A stretch of 64,000 nucleotides of DNA from Roseibium sp. MMSF_3544. Lineage in GTDB: Bacteria > Pseudomonadota > Alphaproteobacteria > Rhizobiales > Stappiaceae. The notes below the pieces were generated by a model. The model saw only the letters and a list, made by a program, of their open reading frames with translations, did no database searches and had not been told where the DNA came from. Below are positions 34,751-44,323 of this stretch, piece by piece (positions within the stretch are counted from its first letter, which is position 1; every line of letters starts with the position of its first letter). A program made the translations under genes and the position numbers. The stretch spans positions 62,001 through 126,000 of the forward strand of contig NZ_JASHKA010000017.1 of assembly GCF_030732845.1 (NCBI RefSeq), in the 5' to 3' direction.

Positions 34751-34879
34751 CTTTCTTCATGAAATTGTTTCTGAAGTTTTCTGAAATTAACCAAGCTTTA
34801 AGCAAATCGTTCACAACCAGAGCGAGTTTGATAATATTTTGTTCAAATTTTATTGAGCTTCACTTTTGGGCAAAGTGAA

Positions 34880-36094
34880 ATGACGTTTTTTAGCACTGAA
34901 GAAAAATTCACAACCTCATCCCCGGAAACAATCGACGGAAGTTTTGACCTGTCGATCCGTTGGCACGACGACTTGTCGTTGAACAATCTCGAAGTGTTGT
35001 TTGATGCGCTTCCGGGCAAACCGGTGCTCAGTCCTTTCCAGGAACCGTGTTTTCTTCACGCTTTCAGTCAAACGGTTGCCAAGGCGCGCTGCGACAGGTT
35101 TTCAATCGCATCATTCCATCTTGCAGGCGATGACAGGCCGCTATTGCTGGTTCCGCTTGTCTGGTACCGGAAGGGACCCTTTCGGCTGGTGTCACTCCCG
35201 GACACGGGACTTTCCGATCAGAACGGTCCGGTGTTGAGCTCTGAATTCGAGAACCTGCCGGACGCGTTGAAAGCCAATGTGCTGCCAATGTTGGTGGGCT
35301 CGCTTCCGAGATGCGATCTCCTGAAGATTGCAAACATTGCGCCGACCATCGGTTCGATTGCGAACCCTTTTTATGATGCCGAACAGGCGGTTGCGAGCAA
35401 CGTTGCACTGTGTCTTGACCGGGGCATGTTGGATGAAGTCGGCTCGGAACCGAAGAAGTCGGTCTACAAGGAAGCGGATGCAAAGTTCAGAAAGCTGCTC
35501 CGCGCAGGTGTCGAGTTCGTCGAGGCTGAAACGGCGGCGCAGAGCGAACAGATCTGCCGCGTTCTGCTTGAGCAGCGCCGTCAGCGCCAGAACTGGACCG
35601 GCGATGAGGTCCACGATGAGTTCTACAGGTATCTTTCCGGCATGACCGGCAGCGAAGGCCTGGTAAAGGCCTTTGCGTTGAAAAACGGCGAAGAAGTGGT
35701 TGCCGCGGCTATCGTGCTCGCCAATCGGGCGTGCGCCAACGGTGTCCTGGTCTCAATAGGAGATCCGAAATGGCACCGCCTGTCTCCCGGCATGGTATTG
35801 TTCGTGAAGTCAATCGAGTGGGCGCGGCAAAGGGACGTTGCCCGTTTCAGCCTCGGCGCCGGTATGTATGCCTACAAGAACCGTTTCAAAGCAGCGCCGG
35901 TTGTTACCAAGAGTGTGATGGTGCCGAAAAGCAAGGCAGGGGATCTTTTGGTCGCCGCCATTTCTGCCAGGCAATCGGCGCGGCAGCTCCGTCGCAACGT
36001 CGCCAACGCGGGCAAATCATTGCGGCCATCGCACGCGTTCAACCAGCTGGTGGCCTTAGCAGATAGGTCAACAACCAGACCGGCACGACGATGA
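34880..36094 (+). CDS. FemAB/CelD-like GNAT acyltransferase
   Basis: The 404-residue protein resembles the BcsL/CelD branch of GNAT enzymes. The N-terminal part is an incomplete acyltransferase-like domain; the C-terminal domain carries ADAKFRKLLRAGVEF, LLEQRRQRQNW and the SLGAGMYAYKNRFKA motif usual before the C-terminus. Such enzymes act on polysaccharide or cell-surface substrates; this one's is unknown. ATG 34880 is chosen; a TTG at 34853 in frame is possible. The upstream 120 bp are AT-rich and may hold a TTCACA/TAATAT promoter (34810-34837). Its 3' end overlaps the convergent DUF6460 gene by 56 bp. Confidence 0.78.
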   Translation: MTFFSTEEKFTTSSPETIDGSFDLSIRWHDDLSLNNLEVLFDALPGKPVLSPFQEPCFLHAFSQTVAKARCDRFSIASFHLAGDDRPLLLVPLVWYRKGPFRLVSLPDTGLSDQNGPVLSSEFENLPDALKANVLPMLVGSLPRCDLLKIANIAPTIGSIANPFYDAEQAVASNVALCLDRGMLDEVGSEPKKSVYKEADAKFRKLLRAGVEFVEAETAAQSEQICRVLLEQRRQRQNWTGDEVHDEFYRYLSGMTGSEGLVKAFALKNGEEVVAAAIVLANRACANGVLVSIGDPKWHRLSPGMVLFVKSIEWARQRDVARFSLGAGMYAYKNRFKAAPVVTKSVMVPKSKAGDLLVAAISARQSARQLRRNVANAGKSLRPSHAFNQLVALADRSTTRPARR

Positions 36095-36281
36095 AAGCGC
36101 CGAGGATCATGTTGGGGATTGCCCAGTCCCGGAATTCCAGCATGTAAATCCAGAGCTGCAGCGGGCTCAGTCCGACAGAGCCCAAAATGTCTTCTGCCGA
36201 TATGTTGACAAAGGAAAGACCCGCACCAACCAGCAGCGAAAACACTGCAATCTTGAACAATGTGGACCAGAACGGGTACAC
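36039..36281 (-). CDS. DUF6460 small membrane protein
   Basis: The 80-residue protein has two membrane segments: residues 8-26 (LFKIAVFSLLVGAGLSF) and about 55-74 (MILGAFIVVPVWLLTYLL). NISAEDILGSVGL lies between them. This matches the DUF6460 alphaproteobacterial family, of unknown function. The start is GTG 36281; an in-frame stop lies only six codons upstream, so no other start is available. It overlaps the 3' end of the convergent acyltransferase gene, which is unusual but acceptable for tail-to-tail genes. Confidence 0.75.
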   Translation of the reverse strand: MYPFWSTLFKIAVFSLLVGAGLSFVNISAEDILGSVGLSPLQLWIYMLEFRDWAIPNMILGAFIVVPVWLLTYLLRPPAG

Positions 36282-36739
36282 GGCGGGCTGTTTCTTTCAA
36301 TCGGATGCCAAAACATTGCCGGACGGGATCTGCTCAAGACCCGGACCGACAGCTGCCCAATTCTTCGCTTTAAGACTTTACAAACCATAAACAACTTTCA
36401 GAAACGCGCGAAAGTGCGGTCTTTTCTGGTCAGTCTCTCGAGCAGTCATCGCAAGCTGACGTCCTTCCGCTTCCTGACGCGTGATGGCTATGATACAGCC
36501 GAATTCAACTGTGTGAGACCATTTTGAGAATCTGGCGATTCCTAAAAAAGTACCGATCGGTAGTTCCCGTGTGACGCCCGGCACTCCGAAAACACTCTCT
36601 TCCCCACGAAATTAAGAACAGCCGACGCAGAGGTAGGCACGAAAAGACGCCCTGCGGTCAATGCTGAAGTCTCAAACGGAAAGATACAGGAATGACCTAA
36701 GACCCGGTCGTTTCGACCGCTGGATTAATGGAGAATTCA
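36282..36739. other. Gene-free stretch
   Basis: It holds one perfect hairpin, CGGTCG-TTT-CGACCG at 36705-36719, 20 bp before the next start, which may affect initiation of the downstream gene. Otherwise I see no feature; the short open frames lack ribosome sites. Confidence 0.55.
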
Positions 36740-37294
36740 ATGCCAGGACACATGATCCCGAACCGATACACGTATAACGACATTGTCGGCGTGACGCGCG
36801 GGCGGCAGCTCCCGACGGTTTACTTTTCAGATGGCGCACATTTTACGCAGTGTCATAACGACCCGAACAATATCGGATACCACCCACCCTGCACACATCT
36901 CTTCTTTGGAAACGTTCAGAACGCTGTTTTAGACGCAGCCTGGCAGCAAGCCGCAGTTAACCTCAACAATACGGGTGAAGATTGGGATTTAGAGGACCGG
37001 TACGGCGAATTCTACGCTTTGGTGGCCGCGCAACTCAATGTAAACTTGAATGCAGTTGGCCCGGTGCCACTTATTGCCCCGCAGGGCCCGCAGGCCAATG
37101 TGAAACTGTTTGAGATCACTCGGCAGAACGGCCAGATCTACTACCATGAATCGGGCAGCTTCATTCAGGCCGTCAACGGCATCGTCAAGAGGCAGACGTT
37201 GCTGCTTGAACTTCGCCAAAAGACGTCAAACAGGCAGCTCATAGCGGGAACGCCCAACTACCAATTCGTCAAGCAGACGGTGCCGCGCCCGTAG
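36740..37294 (+). CDS. Orphan protein of unknown function
   Basis: The 184-residue protein starts MPGHMIPNRYTYNDIVGVTR. ATG 36740 has GGAG six bases upstream; an ATG at 36728 is also in frame but contains that GGAG within its first codons. There is no signal peptide or membrane helix. An early CHNDPNNIGYHPPCTHLFF segment with two Cys and three His could bind metal or form a disulfide. The region is richer in AT and in Asn/Gln than its neighbours, suggesting recent acquisition. I recognise no family. A hairpin lies just upstream. Isolated, with 450-bp spacers on both sides. Confidence 0.6.
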   Translation: MPGHMIPNRYTYNDIVGVTRGRQLPTVYFSDGAHFTQCHNDPNNIGYHPPCTHLFFGNVQNAVLDAAWQQAAVNLNNTGEDWDLEDRYGEFYALVAAQLNVNLNAVGPVPLIAPQGPQANVKLFEITRQNGQIYYHESGSFIQAVNGIVKRQTLLLELRQKTSNRQLIAGTPNYQFVKQTVPRP

Positions 37295-37777
37295 GGTGCG
37301 CCACTCCGTCGTGACCGCTGGTTGGCGCGGCGGCGCTCATCCACGGGCGCGGGAGGCTCGCGGCAAACGTCAAGGTTTGTTTGCCATCACGCAGCGCGCC
37401 CGGCTCGGCGAATTGCCTGCCAAATTCTCGTCATTTCGTGGGGCAAAAAACATGAAGTGCCCAGAGTTCTTGCCTGCGAACTGATCGACCTGTCCTTGTC
37501 CGATTACAAGACGCAATGTCACCGGACACAAAAAGCGGAACCGTCTTCGCTTGTCGAGTGCCCGTTCCTGCGGAACGCTTAACCGTCAAAAACACTCCCA
37601 AAACACGCATAGCGCATACCCGGATGCCGTTTTCGACTGCGGGACTTTCCGGCAAATCGATTAAATGATCGGACGCTCATGTTTTTCGCTGCAATGCGGC
37701 AAAGATGTCTTGACCGGGAAGAACCGAGCGGCGAATGTGCGCCTCACGCACCTTGCGGTCTTAACTGGGAGTGAAAT
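37295..37777. other. Gene-free spacer upstream of scoAB
   Basis: No credible gene. GCTGCAATGCGGCA near 37690 loosely resembles TGCA-rich PhaR-type sites and may be relevant to CoA-transferase expression, but this is weak. The scoAB promoter must lie here. Confidence 0.5.
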
Positions 37778-38473
37778 ATGAACAAAATTTATCCGGACGC
37801 AAAGGCCGCCCTGGATGGGCTAACCTTTGACGGCATGACTGTAATGGCTGGAGGATTCGGCCTTTGCGGCATTCCGGAGAACCTGATCATCGCGCTCCGG
37901 GATTCCGGAGCCAAAGACATCACCGCAATATCCAACAACGCCGGTGTAGACGACTTTGGCCTCGGTCTTCTGCTGCAGACGCGCCAGATCAAGAAGATGG
38001 TCTCTTCCTATGTGGGCGAGAACGCGACGTTTGAAAAACAGTATCTGAACGGCGAGCTTGAGCTTGAGTTCAATCCCCAGGGAACGCTTGCCGAGCGCAT
38101 TCGTGCAGGTGGCGCGGGAATCCCGGGTTTCTACACCAAAACCGGTGTCGGCACGCTGATTGCCGAAGGCAAGGAACACAAGGATTTCGACGGCGAGACC
38201 TACATCATGGAAACCGGACTGGTCTCCGATGTTGCCCTGGTCAAGGCTTGGAAAGCCGACAAGGAAGGCAACCTGATTTACCGGAAAACCGCACGCAACT
38301 TCAATCCGATGATGGCGACGGCCGGCAAGGTCTGTGTTGTCGAAGTGGAAGAAATTGTCGAGATCGGTGAGCTGGATGCGGACAACATCCACACCGCCGG
38401 TATCTTCGTCGATCGCATCATTCTCGGTGATCACGAAAAACGCATCGAAAAGCGCACGACGCGCGCAGCCTGA
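37778..38473 (+). CDS. scoA: 3-oxoacid CoA-transferase subunit A
   Basis: The 231-residue subunit has the CoA-binding glycine-rich start [13 protein letters not shown], then [13 protein letters not shown] and the segment [17 protein letters not shown]. With ScoB it transfers CoA from succinyl-CoA to acetoacetate, opening ketone-body use and linking to PHB breakdown. ATG 37778 follows TGGGAGTGAAAT. It is 12 bp upstream of scoB, the same operon. Confidence 0.95.
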   Translation: MNKIYPDAKAALDGLTFDGMTVMAGGFGLCGIPENLIIALRDSGAKDITAISNNAGVDDFGLGLLLQTRQIKKMVSSYVGENATFEKQYLNGELELEFNPQGTLAERIRAGGAGIPGFYTKTGVGTLIAEGKEHKDFDGETYIMETGLVSDVALVKAWKADKEGNLIYRKTARNFNPMMATAGKVCVVEVEEIVEIGELDADNIHTAGIFVDRIILGDHEKRIEKRTTRAA

Positions 38474-38485
38474 GGAGGACCCATC

Positions 38486-39112
38486 ATGGCCTGGACACGT
38501 GATGAAATGGCAGAGCGCGCTGCGCACGAACTGGAAGACGGGTTCTATGTGAACCTCGGCATCGGCATCCCGACGCTTGTGTCGAACTATATTCCCGACG
38601 GTGTGCATGTGACCCTGCAATCGGAAAACGGCATGCTCGGAATGGGGCCGTTCCCGACGGACGACGAGGTCGACGCTGACCTGATCAACGCCGGCAAACA
38701 GACGATCACCGAGCTGCCGCACACGAGCTACTTCTCGTCTGCGGACAGTTTCGGCATGATCCGCGGCGGTCACATTGACTTGTCCATTCTCGGTGCCATG
38801 GAAGTGGCCGAGACAGGCGACCTCGCCAACTGGATGATCCCCGGCAAGATGGTCAAGGGCATGGGGGGTGCCATGGACCTCGTGGCCGGCGTAAAGCGCG
38901 TCGTCGTGATCATGGATCACACCTCGAAGGCAGGTGACCCGAAGCTTCTGAAGGAATGTTCGCTTCCACTCACGGGCGTGAAGTGCGTCGACCGCATCAT
39001 CACCAACTTTGGTGTGTTCGACGTCGTGGACGGCGGGCTGAAAGTTGTCGAATTGGCGCCTGACGTCACGCTTGAGGAAGTCAAGGAAAAGACCCAGGCG
39101 ACCATCGTCTGA
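38486..39112 (+). CDS. scoB: 3-oxoacid CoA-transferase subunit B
   Basis: The 208-residue catalytic subunit contains the nucleophilic Glu47 in [14 protein letters not shown] and [21 protein letters not shown] 38486 has GAGGAGGACCCATC upstream. A terminator follows 45 bp after the stop. With the phasins at 49-50 kb it hints at a PHB/acetoacetate economy, though the two loci are not linked. Confidence 0.95.
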   Translation: MAWTRDEMAERAAHELEDGFYVNLGIGIPTLVSNYIPDGVHVTLQSENGMLGMGPFPTDDEVDADLINAGKQTITELPHTSYFSSADSFGMIRGGHIDLSILGAMEVAETGDLANWMIPGKMVKGMGGAMDLVAGVKRVVVIMDHTSKAGDPKLLKECSLPLTGVKCVDRIITNFGVFDVVDGGLKVVELAPDVTLEEVKEKTQATIV

Positions 39113-39156
39113 AGCACCTTGGTGGCGACGGAGTCGTTACCTTAGAAAAGTCAGAA

Positions 39157-39186
39157 GGCATCACCATTTTGGTGGTGCCTTTTTTG
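39157..39186 (+). terminator. Intrinsic terminator after scoAB
   Basis: Stem GGCATCACC/GGTGGTGCC (one T.G pair), loop ATTTT, followed by seven T. Confidence 0.9.
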
Positions 39187-39274
39187 TGCGCGAAGGGCGT
39201 CAGGAAATCCGGATTGCCCGTCCGAACAGTCCAGGGACGGCGCTGCTACCCGGAGCGCAGTCCTTAGTCAGGAT

Positions 39275-41101
39275 CTATTCCGCGGCTTCGTCCTTGCGGC
39301 GCTCCGCAACAGGCCTGATGGCAGGGAAGTCCGTATCCGTCAGGGTCTCCTTGGAAAGCAGCAATTCAGCGCCTTCGTCGAGTTCGCCGCGATGTTCGTT
39401 CAACAGATCCTTCGCGCGCACCATTGCCGCTTCGACACGGGACTTGATGGCAAGGTCGATTTCCCGTTGCGTATCGGGCGAAACCTCGGCCACGTCACCG
39501 GCAGGTTGTCCGAGGAAATTCTGGCGCTGCGTGGCATAGGCGCGGTTTCCGAGCGTCTCTTCCATCCCGTAGCGCATCACCATGTCCCTTGCGACTTCGG
39601 TCACCTTCTGAAGATCGTCGGAGGCGCCAGTGGAGATTTCGCTGAATATGATTTCCTCTGCGGCCCGGCCGCCCATCAAAACCGCCATACGGTTTTCCAG
39701 GTCCTGGGTGGACAGGAGAAAACGGTCCTCGGTCGGGCGCTGCATCGTGTACCCGAGAGCACCGATGCCGCGGGGAATGATGGAAATCTTGTGAACCGGA
39801 TCGCAGCCTTCCAGATTGGCCGCCACAAGGGCGTGCCCCATCTCGTGGAAGGCAACGGTTCTGCGCTCCTTGTCGGATAGAATGCGGCTGCGTTTTTCCA
39901 GCCCTGCGACAACGCGCTCCACTGCTTCGTTGAAATCCTGCAGCGTGACGGCGTCGCCGTGCCGGCGCGTTGCAAGAAGTGCTGCCTCGTTGACGAGGGT
40001 CGCGAGGTCAGCGCCAGAGAAACCGGCGGTGAGCTGGGCGATCTGGTCAAGGTCAGTATTGGGATCGAGCTTGATCTTCTGAACGTGCACTTCAAGAATG
40101 GCAAGACGGCCCGACTTGTCGGGCCTGTCGACGAGAACCTGCCTGTCGAAACGGCCAGCTCTGAGCAGTGCCGGATCCAGGATCTCCGGACGGTTGGTGG
40201 CGGCCAGCAGGATGATCCCGCTCGACGTGTCGAATCCGTCAAGCTCGGTCAGCAGCTGGTTGAGCGTCTGTTCCTTCTCGTCATTTGTTCCCATGGGGCC
40301 GCTGGAGCGGGCGCGGCCCAGTGCGTCCAGCTCATCGATGAAGATGATTGCCGGTGCCGCCTTGCGAGCCTGGTCGAACAGGTCGCGAACCCGCGCTGCA
40401 CCAACGCCGACGAACATTTCGACGAATTCGGATCCGGAAATGGAAAAGAACGGCACGCCGGCCTCGCCGGCAACTGCACGGGCAAGCAGCGTCTTGCCGG
40501 TGCCTGGAGGTCCGACCAGCAGGATGCCCTTGGGAACGTGCGCGCCCAGACGGCCGTAGTCCTTCGGATCCTTCAGGAAGTCGACCACTTCCTTCAGTTC
40601 CCGTTTTGCTTCGTCGACGCCGGCAACATCCTTGAAGCGGACATCGACATCGGTCTCGACATAGACCTTGGCCTTGGATTTGCCGACGGTCATCATGCCG
40701 CCGATGCCCTGCTTTTCGGCAATCTTTCGGATGAAGAACATCCAGAGACCGAAGAACAGCAGAACCGGCAGGACCCAGGACATGATATCGCGAATGAAGG
40801 TGCTCTGGACGACGCCGGTGAACTTGACGTCGTATTTTGTGAGTTCCTCCGCGAGCGGGATGTCCACGCGCGTTGTGACGAAATACTGCTTGCCGTCCTT
40901 CAGGGGTTCCTTGAACTTGCCCTCGATCGTGTTTTCCTTGATCGAAATCTCTTCGATCTTCTTGTCCTTGAGATACTGCTCGAACTGGCTGTACGGGATC
41001 GGCTCGACCGTCTTGTAAGTCGTCCACCAGCTCTGGAAAAGCAGCACCAGCATCATGGCGGCGAAGGCGTACCAGAGATTGATCTGATGTTTCTTGTCCA
41101 T
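39275..41101 (-). CDS. ftsH: FtsH-type AAA metalloprotease, short variant with HEMGH
   Basis: The 608-residue membrane protease has two helices (about residues 9-27 and 108-125 from 41101), Walker A GPPGTGKT near residue 197, Walker [12 protein letters not shown], the second region of homology [20 protein letters not shown], and a zinc site HEMGHALVA. Typical FtsH has HEAGH and 635-650 residues; this one is shorter and lacks most of the C-terminal tail, so it may be a second paralogue. ATG 41101 is chosen over a GTG at 41110. It is transcribed behind the ferric-iron permease genes, 89 bp after the permease stop, possibly the same unit. Confidence 0.92.
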   Translation of the reverse strand: MDKKHQINLWYAFAAMMLVLLFQSWWTTYKTVEPIPYSQFEQYLKDKKIEEISIKENTIEGKFKEPLKDGKQYFVTTRVDIPLAEELTKYDVKFTGVVQSTFIRDIMSWVLPVLLFFGLWMFFIRKIAEKQGIGGMMTVGKSKAKVYVETDVDVRFKDVAGVDEAKRELKEVVDFLKDPKDYGRLGAHVPKGILLVGPPGTGKTLLARAVAGEAGVPFFSISGSEFVEMFVGVGAARVRDLFDQARKAAPAIIFIDELDALGRARSSGPMGTNDEKEQTLNQLLTELDGFDTSSGIILLAATNRPEILDPALLRAGRFDRQVLVDRPDKSGRLAILEVHVQKIKLDPNTDLDQIAQLTAGFSGADLATLVNEAALLATRRHGDAVTLQDFNEAVERVVAGLEKRSRILSDKERRTVAFHEMGHALVAANLEGCDPVHKISIIPRGIGALGYTMQRPTEDRFLLSTQDLENRMAVLMGGRAAEEIIFSEISTGASDDLQKVTEVARDMVMRYGMEETLGNRAYATQRQNFLGQPAGDVAEVSPDTQREIDLAIKSRVEAAMVRAKDLLNEHRGELDEGAELLLSKETLTDTDFPAIRPVAERRKDEAAE

Positions 41102-41190
41102 GGAAAACACATCCCGAAAGAGGTCTGAGCAATGCCGCCATTGGGACGACTTGGGCGCGGGCTGTCAAGGCATTGATATGCTTGCCAGCC

Positions 41191-42879
41191 TTACTCCAAA
41201 GCTTCCGTCCGGCGTTGCGACACTTTTGTGCGAAACGAAATCGCGCTTGATCTGGCCAGGTAGATCACCGGGATCAGGCCGACCAGGACGATCGCGAGAG
41301 AGGGCAGGGCGGCTTCCTCGAAAGCTTCCCGGGAAGCAGCTTCGAAAACGGTAGTTGCGAGCGTCTCGAAGTTGAACGGCCGCAGGAGGATTGTTGCCGG
41401 CAGTTCCTTCATGCAATCGACGAAACTCAGCAACGCAGCAGAGAGCAGGACGGGTTTGAGGATCGGCAGGTGCACCTGATAAAGCGTTTGGCCGGTGTTT
41501 CTGCCAAGCGTTCGTGCGGCCATGTCCAAGTGCGGTGTAATCCGCCCAAAACCGCCTTCAACCTGACCGTAAGAGACCGCCAGGAACCGCACTACATACG
41601 CGTAGACAAGGCCTGCGCCACTGCCCAGGAGAAGCAGACCGGTGTTGATCCCGAACCAGGCCTCCATCCGCGCGTCGAGGTAATTGTCGAAGCCGGCGAG
41701 CGGTATCAGAATGCCGATCGCCAGAACCGTACCGGGGATGGCATAGCCTATGGAGGCCAAACGCACGGCGCTTTTCAGTGGACCCTTCCCATTGATCCGC
41801 AGGGCGTAGGCGAGGGCAACCGAAATGACAACGGTCAACAGCGCGGCGATGGCAGCAAGGCTGAAGCTGTTCCAGACAGCCTGAAGAAACCCCGGGGACA
41901 TGATATCGTCCAGCCGGCGGCTGGCACGGTCCGCAAGCAGCAGACCCGGAACGACGAACCCGGCGAAGATCGGTGCAAAACAGACAACAAGGGCAAGCGC
42001 GGACTGCCGGCCGTTCAGGTCGAACCTGGTTGGGGGGCGGTGTTTTGAATCGCCACGGCTGTCAAACCGCTGCTTTCTTCGGCCGAAGCGCTCAAGCCAG
42101 AGCAGCAAAAACACCATCGCCAGCATGGCGAGCGCGAGCTGCGCCGCACCTCCCAGGCTCGAGCGGTTAAGCCAGGTATCGTAGACGGAGAAGGTCAAAG
42201 TCTTCACGCCGAAAAAGGTGACCGCACCGATATCGTTGAGACACTCCATCAGGGCGAGAGAGACACCGATTGCGATGGCCGGCCGGGCAAGCGGAAGCGC
42301 GACGCGAAAAAAGAGCCCATAGGGCGACGCACCCAAGGTACGCGAGACATCAAGGGTCGACGATGATTGGATGAGGAAGCTTGCCCGGGTCGTGAGATAG
42401 ACATAAGGGTAGAGCACAGCCCCCATGACGAAGATGGCGCCGCCGAGTGAGCGGATTTCCGGAAACCAGTAGTCACGCGAGGTTTTGAACCCGAACAGAT
42501 CGCGGATCAAGCTCTGGACGGGCCCCGTATAGTCGAGCACTTCCACATAGGCGAAGGCGACAATGTAGGTCGGAACGGCGAGCGGAACGAGAAGAGCCCA
42601 GTCGACGATCCGCCGTCCAGGAAAATTGCACATTGTCACGAGCCACGCCGTGACAACCCCCGTCACGCAGGTTGTCAGCCCGACGCCGAGCATCAACAAC
42701 AGTGTGGTCTGAAGCGCTCCGGGCAAAACCGTTCTGAGCAGATGTCCCCAAACCTCGCTGGTCGGCGTGAACGCGATCCACACAATGGCGCCGAGCGGCA
42801 GCAAAACCATCGCGGCGATAACGACTGCTGTGACTTGCCAGAAACGATCTGCAAAAGAGAGTGTGGGCGTGCGCAGCAA
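41191..42879 (-). CDS. Ferric iron ABC transporter permease (FbpB/FutB type)
   Basis: The protein has two permease halves, about 12 helices, with EAA-like loops (DVSRTLGASPYGLFFRVALPLARP in the first half and MAARTLGRNTGQTLYQVHLPILKP in the second). It moves Fe3+ delivered by the binding protein encoded upstream. The start is uncertain: no ATG is near. I use TTG 42879 (562 residues); the frame is open to a TTG at 42942, but that codon lies in the U-run of a terminator. No FbpC-type ATPase gene is in this window. Confidence 0.85.
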   Translation of the reverse strand: MLRTPTLSFADRFWQVTAVVIAAMVLLPLGAIVWIAFTPTSEVWGHLLRTVLPGALQTTLLLMLGVGLTTCVTGVVTAWLVTMCNFPGRRIVDWALLVPLAVPTYIVAFAYVEVLDYTGPVQSLIRDLFGFKTSRDYWFPEIRSLGGAIFVMGAVLYPYVYLTTRASFLIQSSSTLDVSRTLGASPYGLFFRVALPLARPAIAIGVSLALMECLNDIGAVTFFGVKTLTFSVYDTWLNRSSLGGAAQLALAMLAMVFLLLWLERFGRRKQRFDSRGDSKHRPPTRFDLNGRQSALALVVCFAPIFAGFVVPGLLLADRASRRLDDIMSPGFLQAVWNSFSLAAIAALLTVVISVALAYALRINGKGPLKSAVRLASIGYAIPGTVLAIGILIPLAGFDNYLDARMEAWFGINTGLLLLGSGAGLVYAYVVRFLAVSYGQVEGGFGRITPHLDMAARTLGRNTGQTLYQVHLPILKPVLLSAALLSFVDCMKELPATILLRPFNFETLATTVFEAASREAFEEAALPSLAIVLVGLIPVIYLARSSAISFRTKVSQRRTEALE

Positions 42880-42940
42880 GGTGGGTCTTTTAGTTCGTAA
42901 TGGTTCGCAGGAAGCTCTAAACGCAATCTCTTGAAAAAGC

Positions 42941-42967
42941 AAAAAAGCGCCGTTCGCGAACGGCGCT
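42941..42967 (-). terminator. Terminator between the iron-binding protein and permease genes
   Basis: AGCGCCGTTCG and CGAACGGCGCT form a perfect 22-base palindrome with no loop bases beyond the stem, followed on the minus strand by TTTTTT. It lies between two genes of one probable operon, so read-through is expected to be partial, as in the potF-potG gap. Confidence 0.85.
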
Positions 42968-42992
42968 TTTCGCTTGTCAGGTCAGCCCTTTG

Positions 42993-44036
42993 TTAAGACG
43001 CCGGACCATTGTCGAAGCCAACTTTGTCAACCAGCTCGCTGGCGGTCTTGCGGTTCTTGGCGATTTCGTCAAGCGTCAGATCATCCGGCTTGAGCTCACC
43101 CCAGCTCTGCACGCGTTCGGAGACTTCCACACCCGGTGTGACCGGGTATTCGAAGTTGGTTTCCGCGTAGATTTTCTGAGCGTTGTTGGACGACAGGAAT
43201 TCAATCAGCTTGACCGCGTTGTCCTTGTGCGGTGCGTTCTTGGCAAGAACGACCCCGGCCAGGTTCACGTGGCTGCCGCGATCACCGGAATTCGGGAACA
43301 GGATGCGGACGCTGTCTGCCCATTCCTTCTGCTCCGGCTCTTTGTCGTTGGTTTCCATCTTGCCCATGTAATAGGTATTGCCAAGCGAGATGTCGCACTC
43401 ACCGGCAAAGATGGCTTTCACCTGGGCGCGGTCATTGCCGGCGGGCTTGCGAGCGAGATTGTCGCGGACACCTGCAAGCCATTCTTCGGTTTTCTCTTCG
43501 CCATGATGGGCGACCATCGAAGCAATCAGGCCAATCGTGTAGACGTGCTGGCCGGAACGGGTGCAGAGGCGGCCCTTCCATTTGGGGTCGGACAGCTCTT
43601 CATAGGTGATGCTGTCCTGGTCGACGCGGTCCTTGGACGCATAGACAATGCGTGCGCGATTGGTCAGGCCGATCCAGTGGCCTTCCGGGTCACGGAACTG
43701 AGCCGGAATGTTCTCGTTGACCAAGTCGGAGACGACAGGCTGGGTGATGCCAAGCTGCTTGGCGCCATCCAGACGTCCGATGTCGACGGTCAGAAGAATG
43801 TCGGCAGGCGAGTTCTCGCCTTCTGCTGCGATGCGTTCACCGAGGCCCTTGGAGGCAAACACGACATTTGTCTTGATGCCTGTTTCAGCCGTAAAGGCAT
43901 CCAGCAGCGGCTGGATCAGAAACGGCTGACGGTAGGAATAGATGTTGACTTCACCGTCGGCGAGAGCCGGGGCCGCCGCGAAAGAAGCTGTGGTCAGGGC
44001 AAGAACGCCTGTAAGGGCGCGAAGGGTCGAACGCAT
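42993..44036 (-). CDS. Ferric iron ABC transporter, periplasmic binding protein (FbpA/FutA type)
   Basis: The 347-residue protein has a Sec signal peptide (cleavage after ALA, about residue 26). The mature chain begins DGEVNIYSYRQPFLIQPLL, typical of FutA-like Fe3+-binding proteins. A tyrosine pair in GNTYYMGK serves as iron ligands. ATG 44036 follows TTTGGGAGTGTTCC. An Irr-type box lies 110-130 bp upstream, so expression should rise under iron limitation. Confidence 0.92.
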   Translation of the reverse strand: MRSTLRALTGVLALTTASFAAAPALADGEVNIYSYRQPFLIQPLLDAFTAETGIKTNVVFASKGLGERIAAEGENSPADILLTVDIGRLDGAKQLGITQPVVSDLVNENIPAQFRDPEGHWIGLTNRARIVYASKDRVDQDSITYEELSDPKWKGRLCTRSGQHVYTIGLIASMVAHHGEEKTEEWLAGVRDNLARKPAGNDRAQVKAIFAGECDISLGNTYYMGKMETNDKEPEQKEWADSVRILFPNSGDRGSHVNLAGVVLAKNAPHKDNAVKLIEFLSSNNAQKIYAETNFEYPVTPGVEVSERVQSWGELKPDDLTLDEIAKNRKTASELVDKVGFDNGPAS

Positions 44037-44323
44037 GGAACACTCCCAAAGAAAGACATCGTTTTCGCTTCAGCCTTGGGCCGAATGCTTGGCCGGGAAT
44101 ATGTCCGCATCTTCGGAATAAGTCAATAAACATAATAAAATCAATAGTTTAGAATGATTCAAAACTAACTGGAGGTTTTTACTCCACTATTTTGATGAAA
44201 ATTGGCGGGAAAACAGGAGTTTAATCCTCTACTTTAGCTCGCGGAGACGGAAGGGCAGGACCTGACGCCGGATCACGAAACCGTGATCCAGTACCTGGGT
44301 GTGACAAAATGCGCAGGCTGGTT
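44037..44323. other. Spacer with the iron box and a hairpin
   Basis: Apart from the Irr-like box at 44148-44164, it holds the stem GGATCACG/CGTGATCC (about 44273-44292) near the histidine kinase 3' end. No U-run follows it on either strand, so it is not a clear terminator. Confidence 0.6.
44148..44164 (-). promoter_or_regulatory. Irr-type iron control box upstream of the ferric-iron genes
   Basis: TTTAGAATGATTCAAAA is a dyad (one mismatch), symmetry continuing two more bases on each side. It resembles the iron control element bound by Irr in Rhizobiales, which has a TTTAGAA/TTCTAAA-like form. Position, about 112 bp before the binding-protein start in AT-rich DNA, suits a promoter element. 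Family assignment is by memory of the consensus. Confidence 0.7.

Noticed and set aside
36378-36584. 68-codon minus-strand frame
   Set aside because: GTG start without a ribosome site; no recognisable pattern.
37431-37655. 74-codon minus-strand frame upstream of scoA
   Set aside because: No ribosome site and no conserved composition.
44273-44292. Hairpin GGATCACG/CGTGATCC as terminator of the PdhS-like gene
   Set aside because: It lies on the 5' side of the wrong gene for the minus strand and has no U-run; it cannot end the kinase transcript.
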